Shown: positions 53,797 to 63,153, counted from the first letter of the stretch. The stretch: DNA of 64,000 bases from Parvularculaceae bacterium (GCA_028284065.1 JANQSJ010000013.1:1-64000), one strand, 5' to 3'. Notes: generated by a model not told the origin, from the sequence alone. Translations and numbers: made by a program.

Positions 53797-54087
53797 TTAG
53801 TCAGGGAGATCCTTGTTGAGGCGCTCCCTTATTTCCTTCCCGGCCTTGAAGAAGGGAGCGTATTTCTCGTCGATCTCCACCGGCTCGCCAGACCGAGGAT
53901 TGCGTCCGACCCGCGGCGGACGGCGCTTCACCGAAAACGCCCCGAAGCCACGCAGCTCCACCCGGTCGCCGCGAATGAGCGCGTCTGAAATCTCCCCGAA
54001 GAAGATGCTGACAATGCGCTCCACGTCGCGGTGGAAAAGATTCGGGTTCTCTTCGGCGAGCTTGTTGACCAGTTCAGACTTTATCAT
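53797..54087 (-). CDS. ihfB: integration host factor beta subunit
   Basis: A 96-residue HU/IHF-family protein read from ATG 54087, which follows GGAGGGGAG; a further in-frame start 36 bases upstream adds 12 unneeded residues. [20 protein letters not shown], then [20 protein letters not shown] and [12 protein letters not shown] (the DNA-intercalating proline arm) give the IHF-beta call rather than HU. It bends DNA at specific sites with IHF alpha. It heads the ihfB-lapA-trpF-trpB series here; the rpsA and cmk genes commonly found upstream are replaced by the divergent ubiE. Confidence 0.93.
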   Translation of the reverse strand: MIKSELVNKLAEENPNLFHRDVERIVSIFFGEISDALIRGDRVELRGFGAFSVKRRPPRVGRNPRSGEPVEIDEKYAPFFKAGKEIRERLNKDLPD

Positions 54088-54323
54088 GCGCTTCTCCCCT
54101 CCACGCCCGCGCGAAACCCGCAATTGGAGCGGCGGACCGAACCGCCGGCGCCGTGAATTGCGACATGCGCCACCTCCGTCGCCCGGCCCGACTTCGGCGC
54201 CCCCAACGCCCCAAAGCCGAACGACAATGAAAAGTTTGCAATTTCAATGCGTTACACTCTCGTATCAGGCATGCGGCGTCAAGCCGCTTCTCATTAAAAC
54301 AATCGACGGATATCACCCCGCCC

Positions 54324-55172
54324 ATGCCCGCAGACGACGCCACCGATATGCGCCGAGGCGGTCCCGCTGTTCAGTCGGCGTCGGACGCGGCGAAAAACGC
54401 CCGCGAACAGAAAGCGTCCTTCGGATTTCGCGACGTGGCGGCGGACGACAAGGCCGGTCTCGTGCGCGACGTTTTTGACTCCGTCGCGTCCCGATACGAC
54501 CTGATGAACGATCTGATGTCCGGCGGCGCGCACCGGGTCTGGAAATCGATCCTGATCGACCGCATCGGCCCGCAACCCGGCCAGCGCCTGCTCGACATGG
54601 CCGGCGGCACCGGCGACGTCGCGGCCAGCTTCCTCAGGCGCGCGAACGAACGAGAAAACGCGAGGGGCGCCCCGCCCGCAGAAGCGATCGTTTGCGACGT
54701 GAACTTTGAAATGCTGCGCGCGGGACGCGCGCAGGCGTCGGACGGCGCGGCGGCGGCGCTCGGCGCGCGCTGGGTCTGTGGGGATGCGGAGGAAACGCCG
54801 CTGCCGGACGCCAGCGTCGACGCCTATACGATTTCCTTTGGCATAAGGAACGTAACCAACATCGCAAAGGCGCTGCGTGAAGCGCGCCGTGTGCTGAAGT
54901 TTGGGGGGCGGCTTTTCTGTCTTGAGTTCTCCCGGCCAACCGTCGCGGGCCTCAGGGCGGCGTATGACGCTTACTCTTTCAATGTTATTCCGCCGCTTGG
55001 GGAGGCGGTGACCGGCGACCGCGACAGCTACGCCTATCTCGTCGAATCAATTCGCCGGTTCCCGGCGCAGGAGGCCTTTGCAGGCATGATCCGCGACGCC
55101 GGTTTCGCCCGCGTCAGATACGAAAACCTCACCGGCGGCGTCGCCGCAATTCATCACGGCGCAAAGATATAA
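54324..55172 (+). CDS. ubiE: demethylmenaquinone/2-methoxy-6-polyprenyl-benzoquinol methyltransferase
   Basis: A 282-residue SAM methyltransferase. A variable N-terminal tail (about 1-40) precedes [20 protein letters not shown] then [32 protein letters not shown] (SAM motif I), [20 protein letters not shown] and [20 protein letters not shown]. It C-methylates the ubiquinone precursor. ubiB follows three bases after its stop. It is divergent from ihfB over 236 bp. Confidence 0.95.
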   Translation: MPADDATDMRRGGPAVQSASDAAKNAREQKASFGFRDVAADDKAGLVRDVFDSVASRYDLMNDLMSGGAHRVWKSILIDRIGPQPGQRLLDMAGGTGDVAASFLRRANERENARGAPPAEAIVCDVNFEMLRAGRAQASDGAAAALGARWVCGDAEETPLPDASVDAYTISFGIRNVTNIAKALREARRVLKFGGRLFCLEFSRPTVAGLRAAYDAYSFNVIPPLGEAVTGDRDSYAYLVESIRRFPAQEAFAGMIRDAGFARVRYENLTGGVAAIHHGAKI

Positions 55173-55175
55173 AAG

Positions 55176-56753
55176 ATGATCACCGCCGTCTCCGACTGGG
55201 CTCGTCTCGCGGCCGCCGGATTCCGGCTGACGCGGTATGATGCGCTGATCCCGAAGGAGTTCGCCGACCAGCTGCCGGCCCCTTTGCGGCTCATGGGCGC
55301 GCTCCTGCGCATCGGCTCCGGCCGGCGAGCCAGGAAGGACGGGCGAAATCTGAGGCCGGGCGAACGCATGGCCGCAGCGTTCGAGTCCATGAGCCCGCCC
55401 TACGTGAAGCTCGGCCAGGTGATGGCCACCCGGCCGGACATAATCGGTTTTGAAATGGCCGGCGATCTCGGACGCCTGCAGGACCGCATGCCGGCGTTCA
55501 GCCGCAAGGCGGCGATCGCGGAGATCGAGCGCGCGTTCGGTCGGCCGTGGACGGAATGCTATGCTGAATTCTCCGAACCGATCGCCGCGGCGTCGATCGC
55601 GCAGGTTCACCGGGCGAAGACGCTCGACGGCCGCGACGTTGCGGTCAAGGTCCTCCGCCCCAGGATCGAACAGCGCGCGACGACGGAGTTCCGCGCGTTC
55701 ATGCGCGCAGCGCATGTCGCAGAGGCCGTCTCGCGCCCGGCCCGCCGTCTTGAACCCGTCAAGTTTGTCGAGACCTTGCGGGATTCGGCCGCAATCGAGC
55801 TTGACCTTCGGATGGAGGCGGGCGCCGCATCCGCCATCGCGGAAAGCCACAAGGACGACCCCCGCGTCGTTATTCCGGAAATCATCTGGCCGCTTTCGTC
55901 CCGACGCGTCCTGACGCTGGAATGGGTTGACGCGACGCCGGTCAACGACCTCGCCGCGCTCGACGCCGCAGGCCATGACCGCAAACGCCTCGCGGTCGAC
56001 GTCCTGCAGATTTTTCTAACCCAGGCGCTGCACCACGGCTTCTTCCACGCCGACATGCACCAGGGGAATGTGATGATCCGGGAGGACGGCAAGATCGTCC
56101 TCATTGATTTCGGGATAATGGGCCGGCTCGACGAACTCGCCCGCCGCACCTTCGCGGAGATCATTCAGGGCTTCGTCACCCGAGACTATCAGCGTACGGC
56201 GAAAGCGCACTTCGACGCAGGCTACGTGCCGCCGCATCATTCCCAGGACCAGTTCGCCCAGGCGTTGCGCGCCGTCGGCGAGCCGCTCTATGGCCGCAAC
56301 GCGGCAAACATGGATATGTCCCGCGTCCTGCAACAGCTATTCGACGTCACCGACCTCTTCGATATGCACTTGCGGCCGGAACTTGTCCTCCTTCAGCGGA
56401 CCATGGTCATCGTCGAAGGCGTCTCACGCACGCTCGATCCTGAAATCAATCTCTGGGACGGCGCCGCGCCGATCGTGAAGGACTATGTGGCGGATCGGGT
56501 CGGCCCGCGCCGGCAGATCGAACGCCTGCGCGAGGCGACGGAAAAGGCGCTCGACCTCGCCCCGCGCCTGCCGCAGTACATTGAGGACATTGGCGCGGTC
56601 GCCCACGGACTATCGGAGAACCCGGCGGCGGTCGGCCAGGGGCCCGGCGCCCGTGGGCCGGAAGCGCCGACTGGCGGCGCAGGCCGCACGCTCGCGCTCT
56701 GGGCGATCGCCGCCGCGATCGCCGGCCTCGCCGCCGTGCTGGCGTTCCGGTGA
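55176..56753 (+). CDS. ubiB: ubiquinone biosynthesis kinase-like protein UbiB
   Basis: A 525-residue ABC1/ADCK-family atypical kinase-like protein. SPPYVKLGQVMATRPDIIGF contains the KxGQ motif, followed by AAASIAQVHRAKTLDGRDVA (Ala-rich loop) and KVLRPRI, FHADMHQGNVMIREDGKIVL and IDFGIMGRLDELARRTF. The C-terminal helix (LALWAIAAAIAGLAAVLAF) anchors it to the membrane. It supports ubiquinone synthesis, probably as an ATPase that helps extract hydrophobic precursors. It is coupled to ubiE; a terminator follows. Confidence 0.95.
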   Translation: MITAVSDWARLAAAGFRLTRYDALIPKEFADQLPAPLRLMGALLRIGSGRRARKDGRNLRPGERMAAAFESMSPPYVKLGQVMATRPDIIGFEMAGDLGRLQDRMPAFSRKAAIAEIERAFGRPWTECYAEFSEPIAAASIAQVHRAKTLDGRDVAVKVLRPRIEQRATTEFRAFMRAAHVAEAVSRPARRLEPVKFVETLRDSAAIELDLRMEAGAASAIAESHKDDPRVVIPEIIWPLSSRRVLTLEWVDATPVNDLAALDAAGHDRKRLAVDVLQIFLTQALHHGFFHADMHQGNVMIREDGKIVLIDFGIMGRLDELARRTFAEIIQGFVTRDYQRTAKAHFDAGYVPPHHSQDQFAQALRAVGEPLYGRNAANMDMSRVLQQLFDVTDLFDMHLRPELVLLQRTMVIVEGVSRTLDPEINLWDGAAPIVKDYVADRVGPRRQIERLREATEKALDLAPRLPQYIEDIGAVAHGLSENPAAVGQGPGARGPEAPTGGAGRTLALWAIAAAIAGLAAVLAFR

Positions 56754-56765
56754 GGGCCAGAACTA

Positions 56766-56797
56766 GCGGCGGCGAAAGCATCCGCCGCCGCGCTTTT
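56766..56797 (+). terminator. terminator after ubiB
   Basis: GCGGCGGCG (56766-56774) pairs perfectly with CGCCGCCGC (56783-56791) around an eight-base loop, followed by GC and TTTT. It lies 13 bp after the ubiB stop, between ubiB and the convergent PcfJ-like gene. The T tract is short, so efficiency is uncertain. Confidence 0.6.
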
Positions 56798-56819
56798 GCA
56801 GATCCGAACTCCCATCGTC

Positions 56820-57881
56820 TCAATCGAAGTCACAACTGAGCCAAGGCGCATTCGGATCGGCGAGCCGCGGCGCGATTAAGAAGCCCGCCCCGCGCAAGGC
56901 GGCCACGAGCGCAGTCCGGGCCGCCGGCCGCAGCGGCTCGTTTGATTGGCCAAGCGCCGAGACCGCCACCCAACCTGCGCCAGGCGCGCGCCGAACCTCC
57001 GCCATCGCGCCTGGCCAATCGCGATGTCCGCGATGCACGCGATACCGATAGAGGTACGACTCACCGCGAAGGGTCGGCATCGCATAAGTTCGCGCGCAGT
57101 TGTTCAAGGCCTGCCCAGCCTCCACCATCTCCCGATGGGTCGTCAGGGGACGGAGCGCGCCGCCGCCGATAACCGGGATATCGCCAGCGACCGGCGGCGC
57201 AGGAAACGCCGCCGCCTCATAGTGGCGATCGATCCAGGCGCCTACGTCTTTCGGATCCATCGACTTCAACGACGCGAGAATGTCGCGATCGCTTAAGTCA
57301 GTGCGAACACGGCGAACGATGTCGATCGCGAACAAAACCGTCGGGAGATGCGCCCGACGGGCCACGACCTCAACGATCGCGACCGCGCAGTACCCTTGCG
57401 GCAACTTCGAAAGGGTCCGCACGTCTCGGCGCGAGATCCGGTTCATGTGCCGAAGGGTCTTCGCGGCTTGCGGATCACCCATCAGCGCGGCCAGCCGCCG
57501 ATAAGTCGCCGGTCGCCATATGTCCCCGACAAAACGCTTCGACAGAGCGGCGAGCCCGCGCGGCGCGTCAGGCGCCGCACTCGCAAGAATCCTATCCCGC
57601 GGAGCTTGGCCAAGCCGCCGGCCGAAACCTGCGACCCGCGCTGGCGTCGCGCCTTCCGACCCCATCAACGCCACCATCAACGCGATGAAATGCGCCTCTG
57701 CCCGATCGATAATCAGCACCCGGCGCGCAAACTCCGCGTTCGCCGACGCGATCGTCGCAAGGTGAGGCGTCAGCCAGCCATACGCGCCGCCCAGCGCATG
57801 CCGAGCGTCAGTAAAGTCGGGAGCCGCGCCAGACCGAAGCGCGTCGGCCCCGTCCGCGGGCGAGCGAAATTCAAAGGACAT
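56820..57881 (-). CDS. unknown protein with a PcfJ-like C-terminal motif
   Basis: A 353-residue protein. The first about 240 residues are helical and unfamiliar (ILIIDRAEAHFIALMVALMG, LAALSKRFVGDIWRPATYRR). The segment at about 252-316, VEAGQALNNCARTYAMPTLR, then SYLYRY...PGAMAEVRRAPGAGWVAVSAL and GQSNEPL, follows the pattern of PcfJ-like proteins: an (E/A)Gxx(L/M)xxCvxxY core, a variable region, an AxxEvrr strand and a Q-x-x-N end. PcfJ-like domains are known from mobile elements and phage-like contexts in other bacteria, with unknown activity. Here it sits alone inside the ubiE-ubiB-coaBC neighbourhood on the opposite strand. The match is by eye only. Confidence 0.6.
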   Translation of the reverse strand: MSFEFRSPADGADALRSGAAPDFTDARHALGGAYGWLTPHLATIASANAEFARRVLIIDRAEAHFIALMVALMGSEGATPARVAGFGRRLGQAPRDRILASAAPDAPRGLAALSKRFVGDIWRPATYRRLAALMGDPQAAKTLRHMNRISRRDVRTLSKLPQGYCAVAIVEVVARRAHLPTVLFAIDIVRRVRTDLSDRDILASLKSMDPKDVGAWIDRHYEAAAFPAPPVAGDIPVIGGGALRPLTTHREMVEAGQALNNCARTYAMPTLRGESYLYRYRVHRGHRDWPGAMAEVRRAPGAGWVAVSALGQSNEPLRPAARTALVAALRGAGFLIAPRLADPNAPWLSCDFD

Positions 57882-58217
57882 CGGTCCTCTCCTTCGTATC
57901 CGGACAGCCGTTCGCCAGACGGCGTTTCGCCGCCGCAGCGATTTTTCAGGTCTATCGGATGGACATTTCAGGGCGACGCCGTTCTCGCGTCGCCGCTCGC
58001 CCGAAGGAGGGACGAGAAGCGCGCGTCAGACGTCGGATCGTTTAAACTTTCCGCAACTGCGCATGCATGTCTCCTAGTTTGGCGCTCCGTCACGCCAAGG
58101 TCGGCGAAGTAACGAATTGGCTTCGACAACGCAAGCAAAATATAACGACCGCGGAGCTAGATTCAGGCGAAGACATGCCCATTTCGAAACTGCGCCAAAT
58201 GCCCTATTCTCAGAACC
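57882..58217. other. divergent promoter region, no gene recognised
   Basis: This gap lies between the PcfJ-like gene and coaBC. It is AT-richer at 58030-58160. Short frames through it (for example one leading into coaBC in another frame) have no ribosome binding site or homology. Confidence 0.5.
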
Positions 58218-59438
58218 ATGTCAGATCGTTCCGTTCTCCTTATCATCGGCGGCGGCGTCGCCGCCTATAAATGCCTTGAGCTTATTCGCCTGCTGGCGAA
58301 GCGGGGAATCGGCGCGCGGGCGATCCTGACGCGGGCCGGCGCGGAGTTCGTGACGCCGCTTTCGGTCGGCGCGCTGACTGGCGATAAGGTCTATACGGAG
58401 CTATTTGATCTCACCGCCGAAGCCGAAATGGGCCATATCGAGCTGTCGCGGTCGGTGGACCTCGTCGTAGTCGCGCCGGCGACCGCAGACCTTCTCGCCA
58501 AGGCGGCGAACGGACACGCGAACGATCTCGCCTCGACCGCGATCCTCGCCACCGACAAGCCCGTTCTTTATGCGCCGGCGATGAATGTGCGCATGTGGGA
58601 GCATAAGGCGACGCAGCGGAATCTCCGTCAGCTAGGGGACGACGGCGCGCTCTTCGTCGGGCCGGACGAAGGCGATATGGCGTGCGGCGAGTTCGGACAC
58701 GGACGGCTCGCCGAACCGCCCGTCATCGTTGAGGCGATCGAAGCGGCGCTGTCCGGCGGCGCCCGGCCCCTCACAGGACGCCGCGTACTGGTGACGGCCG
58801 GGCCGACGCATGAACCGCTGGACCCCGTGCGCTATGTCGCGAACAGATCCTCCGGCAAGCAGGGCTACGCCATTGCGGGGGCGCTCGCCCGTCTCGGCGC
58901 GGACGTCACCCTTGTCTCCGGCCCGGTCGCGCTCGACGCGCCGGCGGGCGTGTCCCTCGCGCGGGTGGAGACCGCGCGCGAGATGCTCGCCGCAAGCGAA
59001 GCCGCCCTGCCCGTCGAATGCGCCGTCATGTGCGCGGCGGTTTCCGACTATCGTCCGGAAATCGAAACCAGCCACAAGATCAAAAAGGACCGCGGCGGCC
59101 TCACAAATATTCCGCTGACGGAAAATCCCGACATACTACAGACGATCGCCCATCTGCCGGAGGGCGAGCGGCCGCGGCTCGTTATCGGCTTTGCGGCGGA
59201 GACGGACGATGTCGTCGCCTACGCGCGCACCAAGCGCGAGCGCAAGAATTGCGACTGGATGGTGGCGAACGACGTGTCGGAGGCCGGCCATGGCGTCATG
59301 GGCGGCGACGTCAACGAAATCACGATCATTGATGGCGAGGGCGAGGAGACGTGGCCGGCGATGCCGAAGGAGGCAGTTGCGGCGCGCCTCGCCGCGCGCA
59401 TCGCCGACGCGCTGGGGCAGAAGGGCCGCCAGACCTAG
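58218..59438 (+). CDS. coaBC: phosphopantothenoylcysteine synthetase/decarboxylase
   Basis: A 406-residue bifunctional flavoprotein. The decarboxylase part (about 1-185) shows VLLIIGGGVAAYKCLELIRL, LSRSVDLVVVAPATADLLAK and YAPAMNVRMWEHKATQRNLR. The synthetase part (about 190-400) shows VLVTAGPTHEPLDPVRYVAN, RSSGKQGYAIAGALARLGAD and KIKKDRGGLTNIPLTENPDI (the lysines that bind CTP). It performs two steps of coenzyme A synthesis. Its TAG overlaps the stop of the convergent grpE by four bases. Confidence 0.96.
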   Translation: MSDRSVLLIIGGGVAAYKCLELIRLLAKRGIGARAILTRAGAEFVTPLSVGALTGDKVYTELFDLTAEAEMGHIELSRSVDLVVVAPATADLLAKAANGHANDLASTAILATDKPVLYAPAMNVRMWEHKATQRNLRQLGDDGALFVGPDEGDMACGEFGHGRLAEPPVIVEAIEAALSGGARPLTGRRVLVTAGPTHEPLDPVRYVANRSSGKQGYAIAGALARLGADVTLVSGPVALDAPAGVSLARVETAREMLAASEAALPVECAVMCAAVSDYRPEIETSHKIKKDRGGLTNIPLTENPDILQTIAHLPEGERPRLVIGFAAETDDVVAYARTKRERKNCDWMVANDVSEAGHGVMGGDVNEITIIDGEGEETWPAMPKEAVAARLAARIADALGQKGRQT

Positions 59439-60082
59439 ACTCTGGTGTCGACCCGCGGCCCGCCCTCGTCATCTGGACCGTCGCCGCCCCCGTCGCCCGA
59501 GGCGGTTCCGCCGCCCGTGGACACGATGACCATCGCAGCGCGGAGCACGCGATCGCCAAGCACGAAGCCGGTCTGCGCGGTCTGCGCCACATGGCCGGCC
59601 GGAACGCCGTCCGCCGGAGCCTGGGCGACCGCCTGATGGAGATTGGGATCGAAGCGTTCGCCGGTGGGATCGAGCCGCGAGACGCCGTGACGCTCCAATA
59701 CCGTCAGAAGCTCTTTCTCGGTCATGCGGACGCCGGTGACGAGCCCCTGAAGGCCGTCATCCGTCAGCTCCGAGACGCTTTGAGGCGTCGAAGCGAGCGC
59801 GCGTTCGAAATTGTCCGCGACGGAAAGGAGATCCCTGGCGAAGCTCGCAATGGCGTAAGCGCCGGTCTCCGCCTTCTCCCGCTCAGCGCGCCGACGCGTG
59901 TTTTCGAGTTCGGCGGCGGTCCGCAAAAGCTGGTCGTTCAGCCGCTCGATTTCGTCCTGCAACGCGCCTGTCGCGGCGCGGGCGATCGCCTCGACGTCGT
60001 CCTCTGCGCGGCGGGTCGGCGACGTCTTATCGTCGCCGCCGTTCTCTTGCCCTGCGTTCACTTCGTATTCGTTATCGCCCAT
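59435..60082 (-). CDS. grpE: nucleotide exchange factor GrpE
   Basis: About 215 residues if read from ATG 60082 (MGDNEYEVNAGQENGGDDKT). The frame is open to an ATG at 60151, whose extra residues include a direct duplication encoding SLTTNV twice; no start has a strong ribosome binding site. The coiled-coil helix (ALQDEIERLNDQLLRTAAEL, ENTRRRAEREKAE), then DNFERAL, GVRMTEKELLTVLERHGVSR and FDPNLHQAVAQ are the GrpE core, ending in an acidic/Gly-rich tail. It exchanges ADP on DnaK. It follows hrcA on the same strand, the usual order. Confidence 0.93.
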   Translation of the reverse strand: MGDNEYEVNAGQENGGDDKTSPTRRAEDDVEAIARAATGALQDEIERLNDQLLRTAAELENTRRRAEREKAETGAYAIASFARDLLSVADNFERALASTPQSVSELTDDGLQGLVTGVRMTEKELLTVLERHGVSRLDPTGERFDPNLHQAVAQAPADGVPAGHVAQTAQTGFVLGDRVLRAAMVIVSTGGGTASGDGGGDGPDDEGGPRVDTRV

Positions 60083-60085
60083 TTG

Positions 60086-60121
60086 CACGTTCGTCGTTAG
60101 AGACACGTTCGTCGTTAGTGA
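60086..60121. repeat. 18-bp tandem repeat at the grpE start
   Basis: Two adjacent 18-bp units, CACGTTCGTCGTTAGAGA (60086-60103) and CACGTTCGTCGTTAGTGA (60104-60121), differ at one position. They lie just upstream of, or encode the first residues of, grpE. In frame they read SLTTNV twice. Copy-number change would alter either the leader or six residues, without a frameshift. Confidence 0.85.
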
Positions 60122-60222
60122 AAGGCACCGGCGCGAAAGATCGCCAGACATTGGCGGCGCCCCGTCGGCGACCTTGCCATGTACGCAGGAGCGGCGGCGT
60201 TTTCAACTGCGCTAGGGGCGGC

Positions 60223-61269
60223 TCACTCCCCGCCGCCGGCGCGCCCGAGCACGCGCGACACCGCGTCGGCGCTGTAGTTAACGATCGGCACGATCCGCGC
60301 ATAGTTAAGGCGCGTCGGCCCCAGAACCGCCAGAACGCCTACTATGGCGTTCGACTGGTCGCGATAGGGCGCGGCGATGACCGACGAGCCGCTGAGCGAA
60401 AAGAGGCGGTTCTCCGAGCCGATAAACACTTTGACGCCCTCGCCGCCCTTGGCCGCATTGAGGACGTCGATGACGTCCCGCTTGCGCTCCAGGTCATCAA
60501 AGAGCATTCGGACCCGCTCCAGGTCCTCTTCAGCCGCCTCGTCGAGAAGCCGCCCGCGGCCCCTGACAATGAGGCTTGAGCGTTCGCCCTCGGTAAGATC
60601 GGCGACCCCGTCACGCACAAGCCGCGACGTCAATTCATCAAGCTCCGCCTCGTTGCTGGCGACCTCGCCGAGAATCTGCTCGCGCATCTCGCCGAGCGAC
60701 TTGCCGCGCAGACGCGCGGAGAGATAGTTGCCCGCCGAAATAAGCGACGAGGGCGGCAGGTCCGCCGGCGTCGACATGACGCGGTTTTCCACCCGGCCGT
60801 CCTCATAGACGAGTATCGCCAACGCTTCGGCGGGCGACGTCGCGACAAACTCCACATGGCGAAGCTGGCCTTCGCTCTTCGGCGCAACGACAAGGCTCGC
60901 GGTCTGCGTGAGGCCGGAAAGGCGGGCCGCCGCCTGCTCTAGGACGCTGTCGCCGTCGCCGGGCGCGGCCGAGACGTCGAGAGCGCGGCGTTCGCCGTCG
61001 GTTAGGTCGCCGAGCTGCATCAGGCCGTCAACGAACAGCCTGAGGCCGAACTCGGTCGGCAGCCGCCCCGCCGAGACATGGGGCGAAAAAAGCAGCCCCA
61101 TATCCGTCAGGTCCGCCATGACGTTTCGGATCGTCGCCGCGGAGACATCGAGCCCGTCGCCGTGAGACAGGGTGCGCGAGCCCACCGGCTCGCCCGTCTC
61201 AAGGTAGGTCTCGACGATCCGGCGGAAGACGTCCCGCGCGCGCGCGTCCATGTCCGAAAGAACGCTCAT
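60223..61269 (-). CDS. hrcA: heat-inducible transcription repressor HrcA
   Basis: A 348-residue repressor read from ATG 61269 (MSVLSDMDARARDVFRRIVE). The winged-helix domain includes YLETGEPVGSRTLSH and LDVSAATIRNVMADLTDMGL, then LFSPHVSAGRLPTEFGLRLF; the GAF-like and insertion domains follow, ending NAIVGVLAVLGPTRLNYARI. It normally represses groESL and dnaK/grpE genes through CIRCE elements and is stabilised by GroEL. I found no CIRCE sequence beside hrcA or grpE in this window. It is divergent from rph, a standard alphaproteobacterial arrangement. Confidence 0.95.
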   Translation of the reverse strand: MSVLSDMDARARDVFRRIVETYLETGEPVGSRTLSHGDGLDVSAATIRNVMADLTDMGLLFSPHVSAGRLPTEFGLRLFVDGLMQLGDLTDGERRALDVSAAPGDGDSVLEQAAARLSGLTQTASLVVAPKSEGQLRHVEFVATSPAEALAILVYEDGRVENRVMSTPADLPPSSLISAGNYLSARLRGKSLGEMREQILGEVASNEAELDELTSRLVRDGVADLTEGERSSLIVRGRGRLLDEAAEEDLERVRMLFDDLERKRDVIDVLNAAKGGEGVKVFIGSENRLFSLSGSSVIAAPYRDQSNAIVGVLAVLGPTRLNYARIVPIVNYSADAVSRVLGRAGGGE

Positions 61270-61388
61270 GGGCTGAAAATAAGCCGCGCCGGCCCAAGAC
61301 GGAAGCGTCGCGCCGCTCGACAAGGCCGCGCCGCGGGAGTAGGCCCCGGCGCTGACGTCTAGAACCCCTGTCCAGGAGGAAATCCGCC

Positions 61389-62105
61389 ATGCGCCCGTCC
61401 GGCCGCAGCTTCAACGAATTGCGCTCCGTCTCTCTGGAGGCGGGCTACGCGCCGCAGGCGGAAGGCTCCTGCCTCGTCAAATTTGGGAATACCCATGTCC
61501 TGTGCACCGCCTCTTGGGACGAGACGACGCCGCCCTGGCTGCGCGGACAGGGCCGCGGCTGGGTGACGGCGGAATACGGCATGCTGCCGCGCTCCACCCA
61601 TGAACGTACCCGCCGGGAGGCCAAGAAAGGACAATCCGGCCGGACCCAGGAAATTCAGCGCCTTATCGGCCGGGCCCTGCGCGCCGTCGTCGACCTGCAG
61701 GCGCTCGGCGAGCGACAGATCCTGATCGACTGCGACGTCCTGCGCGCGGACGGCGGCACGCGGACCGCGAGCGTCACCGGCGCCTATGTGGCGCTCGCGC
61801 AGTGCTGCGCCTGGGCCGCTCGGGACGGCGTCATCAAGGAGAACCCGATCCGCGACAGCGTCGCGGCGATTTCTTGCGGCCTCGTATCCGGCGCGCCGGC
61901 GGTCGACCTCGACTATCAAGAGGACTCATCCGCGGACGCGGATATGAACTTCGTCGTCACCGGCTCCGGAGGGCTCGTCGAAGTCCAGGGGACCGCCGAA
62001 GGCGCGCCGTTTTCCGACGAACAGCTTCACGCGCTGGTCGCGCTCGCCAAGGCCGCCTGCGACGAACTCAAAGGCCACCAAGAAGCGGCGCTCGGCGACA
62101 GGTAA
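61389..62105 (+). CDS. rph: ribonuclease PH
   Basis: A 238-residue 3'-to-5' phosphorolytic exonuclease, starting at ATG 61389 after [76 protein letters not shown] and [20 protein letters not shown] are conserved, as are [20 protein letters not shown] and [17 protein letters not shown]. It trims tRNA 3' ends and degrades structured RNA. A strong terminator follows, so rdgB, which often comes next, is not in this transcript. Confidence 0.96.
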   Translation: MRPSGRSFNELRSVSLEAGYAPQAEGSCLVKFGNTHVLCTASWDETTPPWLRGQGRGWVTAEYGMLPRSTHERTRREAKKGQSGRTQEIQRLIGRALRAVVDLQALGERQILIDCDVLRADGGTRTASVTGAYVALAQCCAWAARDGVIKENPIRDSVAAISCGLVSGAPAVDLDYQEDSSADADMNFVVTGSGGLVEVQGTAEGAPFSDEQLHALVALAKAACDELKGHQEAALGDR

Positions 62106-62139
62106 TCAGACATTCGTCTCCACTCGACGATATGGTTCA

Positions 62140-62171
62140 GGCTCTTTCAAACAGGCTCAAAGAGCCTTTTT
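62140..62171 (+). terminator. intrinsic terminator of rph
   Basis: GGCTCTTT (62140-62147) and AAAGAGCC (62159-62166) form a perfect 8-bp stem around an 11-base loop, followed by five T residues, 34 bp after the rph stop codon. Confidence 0.92.
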
Positions 62172-62235
62172 GCGTTAACCGCATTGGCGTAAGACGGGTC
62201 GCCTCAGAAATCGCACCAATGCAGGATCGAACCGA

Positions 62236-63153
62236 TTGGAAGCGCTGGACGAAAAACGGCGCGGCGTGCATGGGCCGCTGACGGCTGCGAATGACGCGCC
62301 GCTCCCCGGGATTATCCCGTCGGAAAAGCACATCGTCGAACAGCTCATCGAAGAGCGGGCGACGACGCTGATCCGTCGCCCGCTTTGGCCCCTCTATCGC
62401 GCAATCCTCTATCCGGTCCTGAAGCACCGTCAGGCGGTCGCCATGGCCGACCGCATCGCCGACATGGGCGGTATGGAGGCGCTGACCACCGTCGCCGACG
62501 CGCTATCGCTGGAGGTGACGACGTCGGGCCTTGAAAAAGTGCCTCAGTCCGGCCGCATCCTGATTGCCGCGACACACCCAACGGGGATCGCCGATGGCGT
62601 CGCGATGTTCGACGCGCTCAAGGAAAGGCGACCTGATCTCACCTTCTTCGCCAATCGCGACGCCATAAGGGTCGTTCCGCGCTTCGCCGACCTGATGATC
62701 CCGGTTGAGTGGGTGATGGAGAAGCGCACGCGCGAACGCTCGCGCGAAACCTTGAAGGCCGCGCGCACGGCGTTTTCCGCGGAACGGTGCGTCATCCTCT
62801 TTCCCTCTGGCCGCCTCGCCTACATGGACGACGAGAAACGCCTCATCGAACAGGAATGGCTGAATTCCGTCGCGATCTTCGCGCGCAAATATGAGTGCGC
62901 CATTGTGCCGGCGAACGTCCGCTCCCGGAATTCATGGGTGTATTACTGGTTCCGCAACCTCAACCAGGAGCTTAGAGACATTACGCTCTTCCGAGAGCTT
63001 CTGAACAAGAAGGGCAAAACCTTCGATATCGCTTTCGGCGATCCGATCGCCCCGGACGACTTGCGGGGCGATCATGACGAGGTCACGACCGCCCTGCGCC
63101 GTCACGCCCTGGAAGACGTGCGAGAAGGCCGGCCCTGGCGTCCGATTGCTTAG
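62236..63153 (+). CDS. phospholipid/glycerol acyltransferase-like protein
   Basis: A 305-residue protein, starting at TTG 62236 with AGGA upstream (GTG 62266 is the alternative). The acyltransferase core is visible: LIAATHPTGIADGVAMFDAL (the H-x5-D catalytic block), FFANRDAIRVVPRFADLMIP, RCVILFPSGRLAYMDDEKRL (in place of the usual FPEGTRS motif) and AIVPANVRSRNSWVYYWFRN. It resembles the soluble PlsC-like/hemolysin-associated acyltransferases used in phospholipid or ornithine-lipid synthesis. The acyl donor and acceptor are unknown. It lies downstream of the rph terminator and upstream of the CbiM-like gene. Confidence 0.8.
   Translation: MEALDEKRRGVHGPLTAANDAPLPGIIPSEKHIVEQLIEERATTLIRRPLWPLYRAILYPVLKHRQAVAMADRIADMGGMEALTTVADALSLEVTTSGLEKVPQSGRILIAATHPTGIADGVAMFDALKERRPDLTFFANRDAIRVVPRFADLMIPVEWVMEKRTRERSRETLKAARTAFSAERCVILFPSGRLAYMDDEKRLIEQEWLNSVAIFARKYECAIVPANVRSRNSWVYYWFRNLNQELRDITLFRELLNKKGKTFDIAFGDPIAPDDLRGDHDEVTTALRRHALEDVREGRPWRPIA

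Noticed and set aside
60083-61388. CIRCE operator near hrcA or grpE
   Set aside because: No TTAGCACTC-N9-GAGTGCTAA or close variant was seen at either gene.
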